NCBI GenBank assembly: GCA_964485695.1
Contig: CAZAKZ010000080.1
Span: forward strand, 1-25,861
Direction: 5' to 3'
Length of the DNA: 25,861 nt
DNA from: CAZAKZ01 sp964485695
GTDB lineage: Bacteria; Planctomycetota; JAFGQW01
Position 1 is the first letter of the stretch. Each line of letters starts with the position of its first letter. The position numbers and the translations under genes are program-made. This document shows positions 9,101 to 15,401 of this stretch, one piece after another. The notes beneath the pieces are model-generated. The model was not told the DNA's origin, searched no databases, and worked only from the letters and a program-made list of their open reading frames with translations.

Positions 9101-10067
9101 CGAGGCGCTGGACAAGGTGCTGGGCGATCCCCTGGAGCAGGTCTTCACGGCGGTGGAGGCGGTGTTCGATTCCTGGGACGGAGACACGGCCCGGCGCTAC
9201 AGGGATATCATGGGGCTCTGCGACTCCTGGCACACGGCCGCCATCATCCAGGAGATGGCCTTCGGCAACCGGACCAACGAGGCCGTGGTTCCGGGGCTGG
9301 ACGAGGTGCTGGCGTCCCTCACCGGAGCCATCCCCCACACGAGCATGACGGATCGTGGAGTGCGAACGCTCCTGGGCGAGATCAAGTTCTCGGCGGCCGG
9401 CGACGACCTGGTCGGCGGCGTTACGGCCTCGGGCTCGTTCCTGTCCATGGAAGAGCTGAGGGACCTCATGCCCATGCTGGAGCGGCGACTGAAGCACGTC
9501 GTGGCCCGGCTGCGCCGGTTCCAGGGCACGGATCAGGAAATCGAGTTCACAGTTGAACGAGGCGTCCTGAGCGTGCTTCAGTCGAGGACCGCGGAGAAGG
9601 GCATGGACCAGGACCTGGTAACCTTCGAGGGCCCCGGCACGGAGGACGCCTTCGGCATAGGCATCCGGGGCGGGGCGTTCCGGGGGGTTGCGGCCTTCGA
9701 CGAGGAAGACCTGAAGGAGTTGTCCACCCAGAATCCGGGCGACCGGGATGATGCGGACGGGATCCTGCTGGTGATGGAGAATCCAACGCCCGGAGACATC
9801 CCCCTGATCCTATCGGCCGACGGACTTCTCACGGCCAAGGGAGGCCACTCCTCCCACGCGGCCGTGGCCATCAACGGCCTGGAATCCCGGAGCATCGCAG
9901 CTGTCATGAGCGCCGTCGGTCTCAGGGTCAGCGCAAAGAAGCACGAGGCCGTCCTCGTGGACGAACAAGGCAAGGAGCGGCATCAAATCCGGAAGGGAGA
10001 CGTGGTTTCCCTGCACGGGACCACGGGAGAGGTGTATCTCGGTTCGCGGATGCTGCGAGGCAAGTAA
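3105..10067 (+). CDS. Giant fusion: M50-like protease, circularly permuted enolase, HD domain, PPDK ATP-grasp and phosphohistidine domains
   Basis: 2320 residues; no clear ribosome site, so the start could also be Met8. Residues 38-230 are membrane segments with HEIGH at 94-98, an AAGP motif near 167 and LLDFLMADPGK at 212-222, as in site-2-type M50 proteases (second motif atypical). Residues 280-562 are the enolase barrel: H288, E302, E345, D388, E446, D473, K498, H526 and K549 match yeast H159, E168, E211, D246, E295, D320, K345, H373 and K396. Residues 588-800 are the enolase capping domain (NAGVPTV, S632 matching yeast S39, GKG, LGMNAMLSVSLA), placed after the barrel. An HD domain follows (H916, H949-D950, D1014/D1016). 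Residues 1170-1820 are helical and unassigned. The end is PPDK-like: K1833 in GGKG, R1901, E2145/E2147, Q2159 and swivel histidine H2251 in GGHSSHAAV. The PPDK C-terminal PEP barrel is absent. Probably membrane-anchored; overall function unknown. Confidence 0.93.
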   Translation: MHGVANPMNPNSESSRIIRKVRTRAERRAFLQEGWVIANHILVSFHVAFISSVLALGSESLFKAAVLQFIFVSPETLVSAVFMYISFHTAIAIHEIGHFLSAARLNALNPAVLEEVRPRLEKPGLGRMVFYAGLFLRAPYGKARGIKREGLNFYPDAPYNLAVAAAGPRASRNLAFIALPPAVLLLAVGLAFGNDPAVYVGRLLLGIGVVALLDFLMADPGKYKEFNEREKTAEKKAASVESLSGWLEKAPTVMRKMLAGRIQEVTHPRLGPVTAPWQFRNCGMGGRHTEKEYPESNISMQEAMFLILGARDYQEGQEMTVRLQTRLKEIIEKEEGCRVMGIGLEGGLAPFIEKGDYPMPEVRLWDMMKQTIEECGFTPGVDVAIALDPALSELEIAYRKEFNMPDSVGMYLFWRDKAKKVLDRDSVLEIYQTAIRDYEIPILSVEDGFSEDDHEGWKKILDALGDRIFVIGDDLVTTNDRTIEIAAAGGMMNSALIKANQIGSLYETLLAMLVALGKGQELVVSHRSKSPNDDMEAHIALAANALGLKAGGGANTERLVKYQSVAELMGKGAEDETPHALHEDQKAIIQKIFAYEESTNAGVPTVGVTVDFLLPESGVVLKFRGATPLGTSAGTGEAIHLVDALIEAAEHREVIERNAAFFTEKEPGVFAFKKDAGEDRIKEKGDEALSALFARAQRYQGKGCLNAVENVLEIIAPAFEGRNAATLTLKDIDHSLLDLEMRVAKRRGKLSDGASSEELVHVMQRKQNLGMNAMLSVSLALARGVAHMKGKELFELLREEMLSIISSLTESVGVDIPGSRFSDYVTALREANKILEAEDKPLYESLRKITGVYTGKAEAVVVEAPAEKQAVSPPMFPPEPGPVESRPPAACAEVLEAILSKLGPAFEDNVHHGLCHVRDLLDRAALLAGRLGVENRIDWRILTAAICFHDVASESESHGEEGAARARKVLAEVEAVPAGDIGRVEEAIRLHEDRTEEGAAARKAAGLEAQLLYDVDQLEAFGVKGIYRYVAVYTDRGTALEKILPNAEARFRSLTFEESRALAADDYAFTRSFFEKRLLESHGEDSLLGARGVSEWIRRHHGSHPAKISKEALEALANEEDGEDLRYSHAFFTALETAYEEAAPAGEPTPVEEEAPAFSPGGPAESFTEEEQQEIYALNQALFKALELEDNAAERTVALRLYLKKRGEAVLSSGRYGFVNNCIYRSAGWLILPYLVGNTVIIHGVSEGKTETLASKQFPPGTIFTHRLLESMAGFTGEPMDLEKEIFDFDVDAAEPIRISRIRDMAAELKKINESTNRNQVVHALRCMVAKLNSLSFKAFLGAKNMQPEVANLLKELVRFLNNPFSRRVPLLARNLVRNIAGLVVKPHLIDRLWNDTIDLAEVHIRGSDIVNELRRSTHHALGKRTLQLATAYLEFLESGAVKALAGLGYSTPGAADVEAKNRKTPVEIVRRIVEDLEKFLGASEIVERIRDWQEDYRTALTQCDFGKSLSDEVEEVVNNGIREKNRWTYLHHLRILKKKVVDFSRFSDIGDDCNRQLDELLDLKPDDPGFDTEGAERTVTESLEAFTARIRTAYQDDLFASLDEVVEAYGSGDFQGTFTRIHDLRNTLVSTIRSGGFSEQRHLLYQLDCLLEEMGFLALRHVSSIYETGGVNVEESLHLIRTCILNLKNDGIFSRELTDFASMLGSGSRTYAEALNLLDSIQRTYHKILQRVTAPFETLRERLDLEEDELQTVLGALQRGLYDLNSMVNFCELARAHVRDTVQDLSSRIDGGADDAEAGDKAFDILHLSHRDEIGKRLTDEDDNLRERYGGKGSGLLYISHLELPSRDGFILPTTLPKSGLHKSDRPRLVREITDHLRILEDGGDKRFGDTERPMLLAVRGGSVFSMPGILSTVVFVGMNDAIAKALAGDDPWNAYDSYRRFLASYAQTVWGVDLEAFDLVEETKRRYGVKAKDDLPWEGMKEVVESSKTILRQKGFGEALDKVLGDPLEQVFTAVEAVFDSWDGDTARRYRDIMGLCDSWHTAAIIQEMAFGNRTNEAVVPGLDEVLASLTGAIPHTSMTDRGVRTLLGEIKFSAAGDDLVGGVTASGSFLSMEELRDLMPMLERRLKHVVARLRRFQGTDQEIEFTVERGVLSVLQSRTAEKGMDQDLVTFEGPGTEDAFGIGIRGGAFRGVAAFDEEDLKELSTQNPGDRDDADGILLVMENPTPGDIPLILSADGLLTAKGGHSSHAAVAINGLESRSIAAVMSAVGLRVSAKKHEAVLVDEQGKERHQIRKGDVVSLHGTTGEVYLGSRMLRGK

Positions 10068-10081
10068 GACAGGAGAACCGC

Positions 10082-10261
10082 ATGAGAAAGGCGTTACTCA
10101 GCCTCGCGACCACGGTCATATGAGCGATGCTGGTCTACGCAGGTTGCGTATACTGGCCCTTCCAATGGAATCCCTGGATCGGCATCGTGGTGGGGAGCAT
10201 CATCCTGGTCGGAGGCGTCGTCGACACCGCGGTCAAGGTCGTACGGAGTCGAGGAAAATAA
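10082..10261 (+). CDS. 60-codon small membrane/lipoprotein-like frame with in-frame UGA at codon 14
   Basis: An ATG at 10082 sits 6 nt after AGGAG and 14 nt after the giant gene's stop, so it looks translationally linked. The frame begins MRKALLSLATTVI, meets TGA at 10121-10123, then continues AMLVYAGCVYWPFQWNPW, a hydrophobic segment (IGIVVGSIILVGGVV) and a basic tail to TAA at 10261. Read through, it has the shape of a lipoprotein or small membrane protein (YAGC resembles a weak lipobox). The UGA is most simply a nonsense mutation. An internal ATG at 10127 could give a 44-residue membrane protein but lacks a ribosome site. A 6-bp hairpin with loop GGT (10136-10150) follows the UGA at a distance compatible with a bacterial SECIS, so selenocysteine is a speculative alternative. 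No family recognised. Confidence 0.45.
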
Positions 10262-10264
10262 TCG

Positions 10265-10460
10265 ACCACTCGCCTAGCGAGTGGTATTAGGAAGCCCCCT
10301 CGAAGGGGGCTCCCGGTGCACACCGCCGGAAACACGCCGGATGAAGTGCTTCATCGGAGGTGAACGAGTTCGTTTTGACTCATTCACCCCGGATGAAATC
10401 GAGCAGCAGATCAACGCCGGATCGGTAGAACCTCTTCGGGTCCACGCCCATCGGGCGTGG
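10265..10460. repeat. Cluster of REP-like palindromic hairpins
   Basis: The gap between the small reading frame and the DUF362 gene (10262-10557) holds four palindromes. ACCACTCGC/GCGAGTGGT with loop CTA is at 10265-10285. AGCCCCCT/AGGGGGCT with loop CGA is at 10293-10311. GATGAA/TTCATC with loop GTGC is at 10340-10355. CCACGCCC/GGGCGTGG with loop ATC is at 10442-10460. Three share the plan of an 8-9 bp arm and a 3-nt loop. This fits REP-type elements, which in bacteria are often mobilised by RAYT (IS200-like) transposases, but no transposase gene is present here. The first two may also protect or terminate the upstream transcript. No convincing gene is seen in the gap. Confidence 0.55.
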
Positions 10461-10557
10461 TTTCAGGATCTAATAAGCGAACTGAGCCTCCGCTGTTTTC
10501 GGGGTGGCACATTCCACAGGAATGCAGTATCCTGGAAACTCGAGGAGGACATTCTTC

Positions 10558-12099
10558 ATGAACACCAAGGTCCCTCATTCAATCGATTCCGTCCTGTCCG
10601 CCCTTCCCTTGAGCCGCCGGGCTTTCCTGGGCACCCTCGCCGGGGGCACGGCCCTGGCCTTCACCGACCTGCGCTCTCTCCTGGCCGGGGAGATCGACGC
10701 CAGGCCCCTCGTGGTGCGCACCCACCACAAGGATGCCGTATCCTGGGACTACAAGACGGGGTGGCACGGCGATTACGTGAGCCAGCCCATCGTGGACACC
10801 CTGGTGGACCGGGGCCTGTCTGAGCTCACGGGCCTGGGCGACGTGGCCGCGGCCTGGCGAGCCCTCCTGCCCGGGTACTCCAGGGGCAAGAAGATCGCCG
10901 TGAAGGTCAACTTCAACAACTGCGGATCCTGCAACGATTCGGACAACATCATCGACGCCCTGGTGGAGGTGGTGAACGCCCTGGTGCGCGGCATGACCAC
11001 GGCCGGCGTGGCCGAGGACGATATCTGGATCTACGATGCAGTCCGCTACATTCCCTATCGTTTCCAGAACCGGCTGCGCCAGAAGAGCGTGGTGTGCTGG
11101 GCCAGGAACGCTACCTGCGGGCTCCGGCGCGCTCTGTTCAGCGGCACCGCCCTGAACTCGGTCATCTCCTTCACCAAGAGCATCCGCTCCCAGATCATCA
11201 CCGATGTGGTCGTCGACGCCGACTACCTGATCAACATCCCCATCGTGAAGCGCCACAGCCTGGGCGGCGTCACCCTCGGCTACAAGAACCACTTCGGATC
11301 GGTGCATAACTGCGGGGACATGCACAGCTACATGACCCTGACCAACTCGAGATTTTCCACCACCTACAATCCCCTGGTGGAAATGATGGCCAACCCGCAC
11401 CTCGGCGCCAAGACCGTCCTCACCGTGGCCGACTGCCTCTACGGCTGCCTCCAGCACCAGTCGGGAACGCCGCAGCCCTGGACGATGTTCGGCAACCGCT
11501 CCCCGGCCACCCTCCTCTTCTCCCGGGACATCCTGGCCATCGAATGCGTCCAGCGGGACTTCCTGTTCAAGGAGGCCTCACGGTCGAGCGATCCCAAGGC
11601 CGAATCCTACATGAAGCTGGCCGCCCAGGCGAACCAGGGCACGTACGAGGCGACCCCGACCTCCTGGAACTACCAGCTCATCGACTACCGTGATCTGGAC
11701 CTGGCCGGCGCGGGCTGGTTCCGCACCTACGGCAAGGGCAAGCCGGGGTCCTCGACCCGGACGCCGTTCTGGCGATTCACCGGCGTGCCGGCCCCCGGGC
11801 GGACCGTGATGCTGGAGGTGGTGGACGGGATTCCGAACAGCATGGCCCTCATCGGTGTGGGGCACAAGGAGGCCGACCTACCCATCTTCTTTGGAAGGCT
11901 CCTCATCGACCCGTTTCTCACGGCCTTCCAGGTGCCCCTGGACGCCTCCGGAACGGCCCACATCCCCATCACCCTGCCCACGGATCCGTCCTGGGTGGGT
12001 GGGGAGTTCACCCTCCAGGCCCTGGTGGTGGACTCCGGCGTCTCCCACGGCGTCTCTTCCACGGGAGGCCTCAAGATGCACATCGGGGTGAAGGTGTAA
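10558..12099 (+). CDS. Tat-exported DUF362-domain protein with shared C-terminal module
   Basis: 513 residues from the ATG at 10558, which follows GAGGAGG; an upstream ATG in frame at 10504 has no such site. A twin-arginine signal is at 18-35 (LSRRAFLGTLAGG), implying export of a folded protein, often one carrying a cofactor. Residues 60-370 fit DUF362: an early KVNFNNC segment, a central run with VVDADYLINIPIVKRHSLGGVT and GYKNHFGSVH, and a late TVADCLYG segment. DUF362 proteins are poorly characterised and sometimes linked to Fe-S proteins; here the cysteines do not form a ferredoxin motif. Residues from about 410 to the end form the beta-rich module also seen in three other exported proteins (LDASGTAHIPITL, LQALVVDSG). 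A strong terminator follows. Family call firm, molecular function unknown. Confidence 0.85.
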   Translation: MNTKVPHSIDSVLSALPLSRRAFLGTLAGGTALAFTDLRSLLAGEIDARPLVVRTHHKDAVSWDYKTGWHGDYVSQPIVDTLVDRGLSELTGLGDVAAAWRALLPGYSRGKKIAVKVNFNNCGSCNDSDNIIDALVEVVNALVRGMTTAGVAEDDIWIYDAVRYIPYRFQNRLRQKSVVCWARNATCGLRRALFSGTALNSVISFTKSIRSQIITDVVVDADYLINIPIVKRHSLGGVTLGYKNHFGSVHNCGDMHSYMTLTNSRFSTTYNPLVEMMANPHLGAKTVLTVADCLYGCLQHQSGTPQPWTMFGNRSPATLLFSRDILAIECVQRDFLFKEASRSSDPKAESYMKLAAQANQGTYEATPTSWNYQLIDYRDLDLAGAGWFRTYGKGKPGSSTRTPFWRFTGVPAPGRTVMLEVVDGIPNSMALIGVGHKEADLPIFFGRLLIDPFLTAFQVPLDASGTAHIPITLPTDPSWVGGEFTLQALVVDSGVSHGVSSTGGLKMHIGVKV

Positions 12100-12129
12100 G
12101 GCCTCGCGCATACCCTGTGCACACACGAG

Positions 12130-12157
12130 AACCGGCCGGTCTCTCGACCGGCCGGTT
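12130..12157 (+). terminator. Terminator hairpin after the DUF362 gene
   Basis: An 11-bp perfect stem (AACCGGCCGGT pairing with ACCGGCCGGTT) around the loop CTCTCG, 30 nt after the stop, followed by a short T-containing tail. It fits an intrinsic terminator with a weak U-tract, and could also serve the convergent gene on the other strand. Confidence 0.65.
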
Positions 12158-12204
12158 TAGAATAAACTGAATCCTTCAAGAAGAATTCAGGTAGATGGAA
12201 TCGA

Positions 12205-13194
12205 TCACGGGGCCAGCTCGCTGCCAGCGGTGTTGGTGCAGCAGATTATGCCGCCCTTGCCGAATGCAATTGCCGCATGGTAGACGCAGATACCGGCCAG
12301 CACGGGAATATTGGGAACCGAGAATTTCCCGGCTGTACTGCCTCCGCTGGGCACGACGCCGGCGTAGCCGTTGAAGATGGGGGGACCCCCAAAGATGGAG
12401 GCCCAGAAGATCGCGTCCGGATTCAGGCAGATCGTGCAGTTACCGAGGGTCAAAGGAGTCTGGCCGAAAGATGCGGCGATCTGGTAGAACTGACCGACCG
12501 GCATGTTGATGAGCTGAATCGGCGTGGACCCGCCGATCTTGGCCGTATCCGGAGCCAGGAGAATGCAGCGCTTGTCGTAGGTCAGGCACACCTTGAGGCC
12601 GTTGGTGCACCACGTGTTCGATCCTACCGGAGCATTGTAGTTGTCGATGGTCGTCAACTTGCTCATGAGGCGCGGGGTGCCGCTTCCATCTGCCCAGCCG
12701 ACGAAACCCAGGGCCGTGTTCTGGCCGCGGAACCGGACCTCGAGGCAAATATTACGCTTCCCGTCATATCCGAAATCGCAGTGCGTTCCGATGTCCACCC
12801 AGGTATCCCCCGTCGGCAGGGAATAGGTGAATCCGGAGCTGGTGTCGATGAGGTTGGTCGGACACGGCGCACAGTGGTCGGCGAATTTCAGGGAAAGAGG
12901 GCACTTCGACGTGGTGTGCGACATCCTCATCTGGAACTGCTTGGCAAAGAAGGAAGTGTTCCTGCTGAACCTTGAATGCCGGGTGAACGCGACTTCCGTG
13001 ATCTTGACGGGGGCGTTGGGAAGATACTTCGCGTCCAGAATCTGGATGAAACGCCCGGTCGTGGAGGACATGTCCCACGGCCAGATGTTGTTGCTGCCCG
13101 CAGCCGGATTGCTGTCAGGGACATAGGCCTTCTGAGCCATGACCGACCCTGCAACCAACACGAACGCCACGAGAAGCCAGTAACAATTCTTCAT
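12205..13194 (-). CDS. Secreted cysteine-rich protein with shared C-terminal module
   Basis: 329 residues; ATG at 13194 follows AGAGGA. Residues 1-20 are a Sec signal peptide (WLLVAFVLVAGSVMA-Q). The mature N-terminal part (about 21-205) opens with SNNIWPWDMSS and carries paired cysteines (CAPC, C-x9-C spacing), suggesting disulphide bonds in an extracytoplasmic protein, with repeated aromatic and polar beta-strand patterns and no visible catalytic motif. The last 110 residues (YQIAASFGQTPLTLG to LAGICVYHAAIAF) match the C-terminal module of the proteins at 169, 10558 and 15402. This gene layout, signal peptide then lineage-specific beta domain then the common module, is typical of large paralogous exported families in planctomycete-like genomes (inference). 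No specific function. UGA is the stop. Confidence 0.83.
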   Translation of the reverse strand: MKNCYWLLVAFVLVAGSVMAQKAYVPDSNPAAGSNNIWPWDMSSTTGRFIQILDAKYLPNAPVKITEVAFTRHSRFSRNTSFFAKQFQMRMSHTTSKCPLSLKFADHCAPCPTNLIDTSSGFTYSLPTGDTWVDIGTHCDFGYDGKRNICLEVRFRGQNTALGFVGWADGSGTPRLMSKLTTIDNYNAPVGSNTWCTNGLKVCLTYDKRCILLAPDTAKIGGSTPIQLINMPVGQFYQIAASFGQTPLTLGNCTICLNPDAIFWASIFGGPPIFNGYAGVVPSGGSTAGKFSVPNIPVLAGICVYHAAIAFGKGGIICCTNTAGSELAP

Positions 13195-13639
13195 GATATA
13201 TTCCTCTCATGAATGCTTGGAAAAGAAATGAAAGTCCTCTGGAATAATGCAGAGGTTTCATGAACGGACTCTGCAGGATCGCACACGCGGATCCAGCAGA
13301 GAGAATTGATGTAATCGAGAACGATCAACCCGTTTTACCTTCCTCCGTCATTTATCAGACACAATTCCGGATCGGACCTGAATCGCTTTAGCAAATTGGC
13401 GAATACCTCATCGATGCGCACACCCTACTGGAAGGTTCCCCCCAGTCAAACATTAATTATTTAAAATTCATATAATTAATAATTTGGCTGTCGCAGAAAG
13501 CGGAGATTCGGCCTCCGGTTCTCCGCTGCACGGGTTGCATCAAGCGCTCTGTGTTTCGCGGTGGAAATCGACAGGAGGGGAATCCACCTCGATGGACACT
13601 ATCAGCGCAAGAGTATATCCACAGGCGGGTAACAGCCTC
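13195..13639 (-). promoter_or_regulatory. 445-bp intergenic region with AT-rich inverted repeat and possible promoter
   Basis: No gene is seen here. The region is much more AT-rich than its surroundings. A perfect 9-bp inverted repeat, ATTAATTAT (13452-13460) and ATAATTAAT (13472-13480), lies in an AT island. Read on the minus strand, the island sits directly upstream of TTGACT (13444-13449), a good -35 match, followed after 16 bp by TAGGGT, a poor -10 match. This could be an UP-element-like promoter for the secreted protein gene starting at 13194, which would leave a leader of about 220 nt. Tentative. Confidence 0.3.
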
Positions 13640-15268
13640 TCAGGACCCGCCCTCCTTCATGCGCTCCTCCTGGATCCGGTCCATGAGGTCGCAGGCATCC
13701 TTGAAGAGCCCCGTCTCGACTTTCACCTCGTCCCCGAGGATCAGGACGGCGTCCTTGTCCAGCGAATAGGCCGGCCACGCCGGTAGCCCCTCGCGGTTCG
13801 GGTTGCCCGTGGTGGCGAACTGCACCCAGTAGGCGCTCATGGTTCCGGCCAGACCCAGATCCGTGTCGTCGTACCTCGCCCCCTTCTTCACGTTGCCGAA
13901 GGCGTACGGGATCTCGGTACCGTGAAAGGCTCCGTATTTTTTGAAGACCTCGTTCGGCATCACGCGGGTGAAGTGATACAGGAACACCTTGTCGGTGACG
14001 CGGGTCATGGCCCTGGCGGTGGCCCGGGCGGGTCGTGAGAAGGCGGACACCGTGACCAGGCGGTTGAGGGCGGCCGGCACGGCGCTGTGGGTCTCGGCGG
14101 GGAACTGCTCCAGGAGCTCGCTCAGGTGTCGTCGGGACAGGCGCCTGAGAATGAAACGATAGGCAAGCTTCCTTTTGACGGGCAGCTGAGCGAGAAACAC
14201 GGTTCCCTCGTCGGCATTGGACCCCGCCATGAAAGGAATCCCGTGCTGCTTTCCCTCCCTGAAAAGGACGCGTGGATCCCCCGGTGCCACCCGGCCGTCT
14301 ACCACGGGGCCGAACTTGATGCCCCGGCCGAAGAGCCCCTGAGCCGCGCTCGAGGCCTCCAGCAGCGTTTTAGCATCCACGGCGCGGAGGAACCCGACGG
14401 GGTCTTCGGCCCGGTCCCCCCCGAGCCGCTTCAGAATGCGCCTCCCCACCGCCTCCATGGGCTCCTGACCGTAGCGCTTTTCCCTGAGGTGGCGGATGCG
14501 GCCGAGGGCCGTCCCGCTCTGGGCGATGGCGCGGTGAAAGAGGCCTTTTGCCGGGGGCGAGACCATGAGCCAGCACACGCTCGCGGCGCCGGCCGATTCG
14601 CCGAAGAGAGTGACCCGGCCGGGGTCTCCACCGAAGGCGCCGATGTTTCGCTGCACCCACCTTAGGGCCGCAATCTGGTCCAGTAGGCCGTAGTTCCCGG
14701 AAACGCCGCGTGGGGATTCCTTCGAAAGCTCTGCAAGGGCCAGGAAGCCGAAAGGGCCCAGGCGGTAGTTCACGGTGACGACCACGGCGCCCCGGCGGGC
14801 CAGGGCCTTGCCGTTGTAATAGGGCTGGGAGCCGGCCCCGGTGGTGAAACCGCCGCCGTGGATCCAGACCATGACCGGATATCCGCCCTCGACTCTGCTG
14901 GCGGGCGTCCAGACGTTGATGTAGAGGCAATCCTCGCTCTGGTTGGAGGGATTCGCTCCGATCAGGGACTTCGGCTGCGGGCAGGCCGGGCCGTACCGGA
15001 TGCAGCGACGGACGTTCCGCCACGCTTCAGCCCGGACGGGGGATTTCCACCGGAGTGCCCCCACCGGCGGCGCGGCGAACGGAATACCCTTGTAGACATC
15101 CACGATCTCCTCGCCCTTGCCGACCCTCAGTCCGGTGATCGGGCCGGTGTCAATGTGCACCAGGGTGGGGTCCGGAGGATTCTTCTCTCCCTGTGCACCG
15201 CAGCCCAGAGACCATGCCGCCACCAGGAAGATCGAGACCCCCAGGCGTCCTGAACTGAATCTCGCCAT
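13640..15268 (-). CDS. Carboxylesterase type B, predicted lipoprotein
   Basis: 542 residues from the ATG at 15268 (AGAAAGG upstream); the frame opens 9 codons earlier without a ribosome site. A lipoprotein signal ends at AAWSLGC (Cys23), so the enzyme should be anchored in the envelope facing outward. The fold is the large alpha/beta-hydrolase of the COesterase family: oxyanion-hole HGGGF near residue 132, nucleophile S225 in GESAG, acid E354 in NADEGT, and H449 in HGTEIPY, giving a complete Ser-Glu-His triad. Other family landmarks are GIPFAAPPVGALRW, SEDCLYINVW and GNYGLLDQ. It probably hydrolyses ester or polyester bonds of external substrates; the substrate is not predictable. Downstream of the propeller-like protein gene but separated by a terminator, so probably its own unit. 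Confidence 0.93.
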   Translation of the reverse strand: MARFSSGRLGVSIFLVAAWSLGCGAQGEKNPPDPTLVHIDTGPITGLRVGKGEEIVDVYKGIPFAAPPVGALRWKSPVRAEAWRNVRRCIRYGPACPQPKSLIGANPSNQSEDCLYINVWTPASRVEGGYPVMVWIHGGGFTTGAGSQPYYNGKALARRGAVVVTVNYRLGPFGFLALAELSKESPRGVSGNYGLLDQIAALRWVQRNIGAFGGDPGRVTLFGESAGAASVCWLMVSPPAKGLFHRAIAQSGTALGRIRHLREKRYGQEPMEAVGRRILKRLGGDRAEDPVGFLRAVDAKTLLEASSAAQGLFGRGIKFGPVVDGRVAPGDPRVLFREGKQHGIPFMAGSNADEGTVFLAQLPVKRKLAYRFILRRLSRRHLSELLEQFPAETHSAVPAALNRLVTVSAFSRPARATARAMTRVTDKVFLYHFTRVMPNEVFKKYGAFHGTEIPYAFGNVKKGARYDDTDLGLAGTMSAYWVQFATTGNPNREGLPAWPAYSLDKDAVLILGDEVKVETGLFKDACDLMDRIQEERMKEGGS

Positions 15269-15351
15269 GCCGAACCTTTCTCGCATCGCTCGCAACGAGT
15301 AATCTTCGTCAGCCGTTTGCCGCCGTCTGTAGGTATTACCCGGAATGAACG

Positions 15352-15389
15352 CCCGGCATCCCTGGTTTTTTTAAAAACAGGCTGCCGGG
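15352..15389 (-). terminator. Long terminator hairpin after the propeller-like protein gene
   Basis: CCCGGCA (15352-15358) pairs with TGCCGGG (15383-15389), CCTG with CAGG, and TTTTT with AAAAA around a TT loop, with small bulges. It lies 13 nt past the stop of the minus-strand gene ending at 15402 and 84 nt before the esterase start, so it probably separates the two transcripts. Confidence 0.55.
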
Positions 15390-15401
15390 AAGCGGCTCGG
15401 T

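Noticed and set aside
10341..10500. Possible small gene beginning MKCFIGGERVRFDSF upstream of the DUF362 gene
   Set aside because: No ribosome site, and its only stop lies 265 bp inside the DUF362 gene in another frame; the segment is better explained as part of the palindrome cluster, though a decayed gene cannot be excluded.
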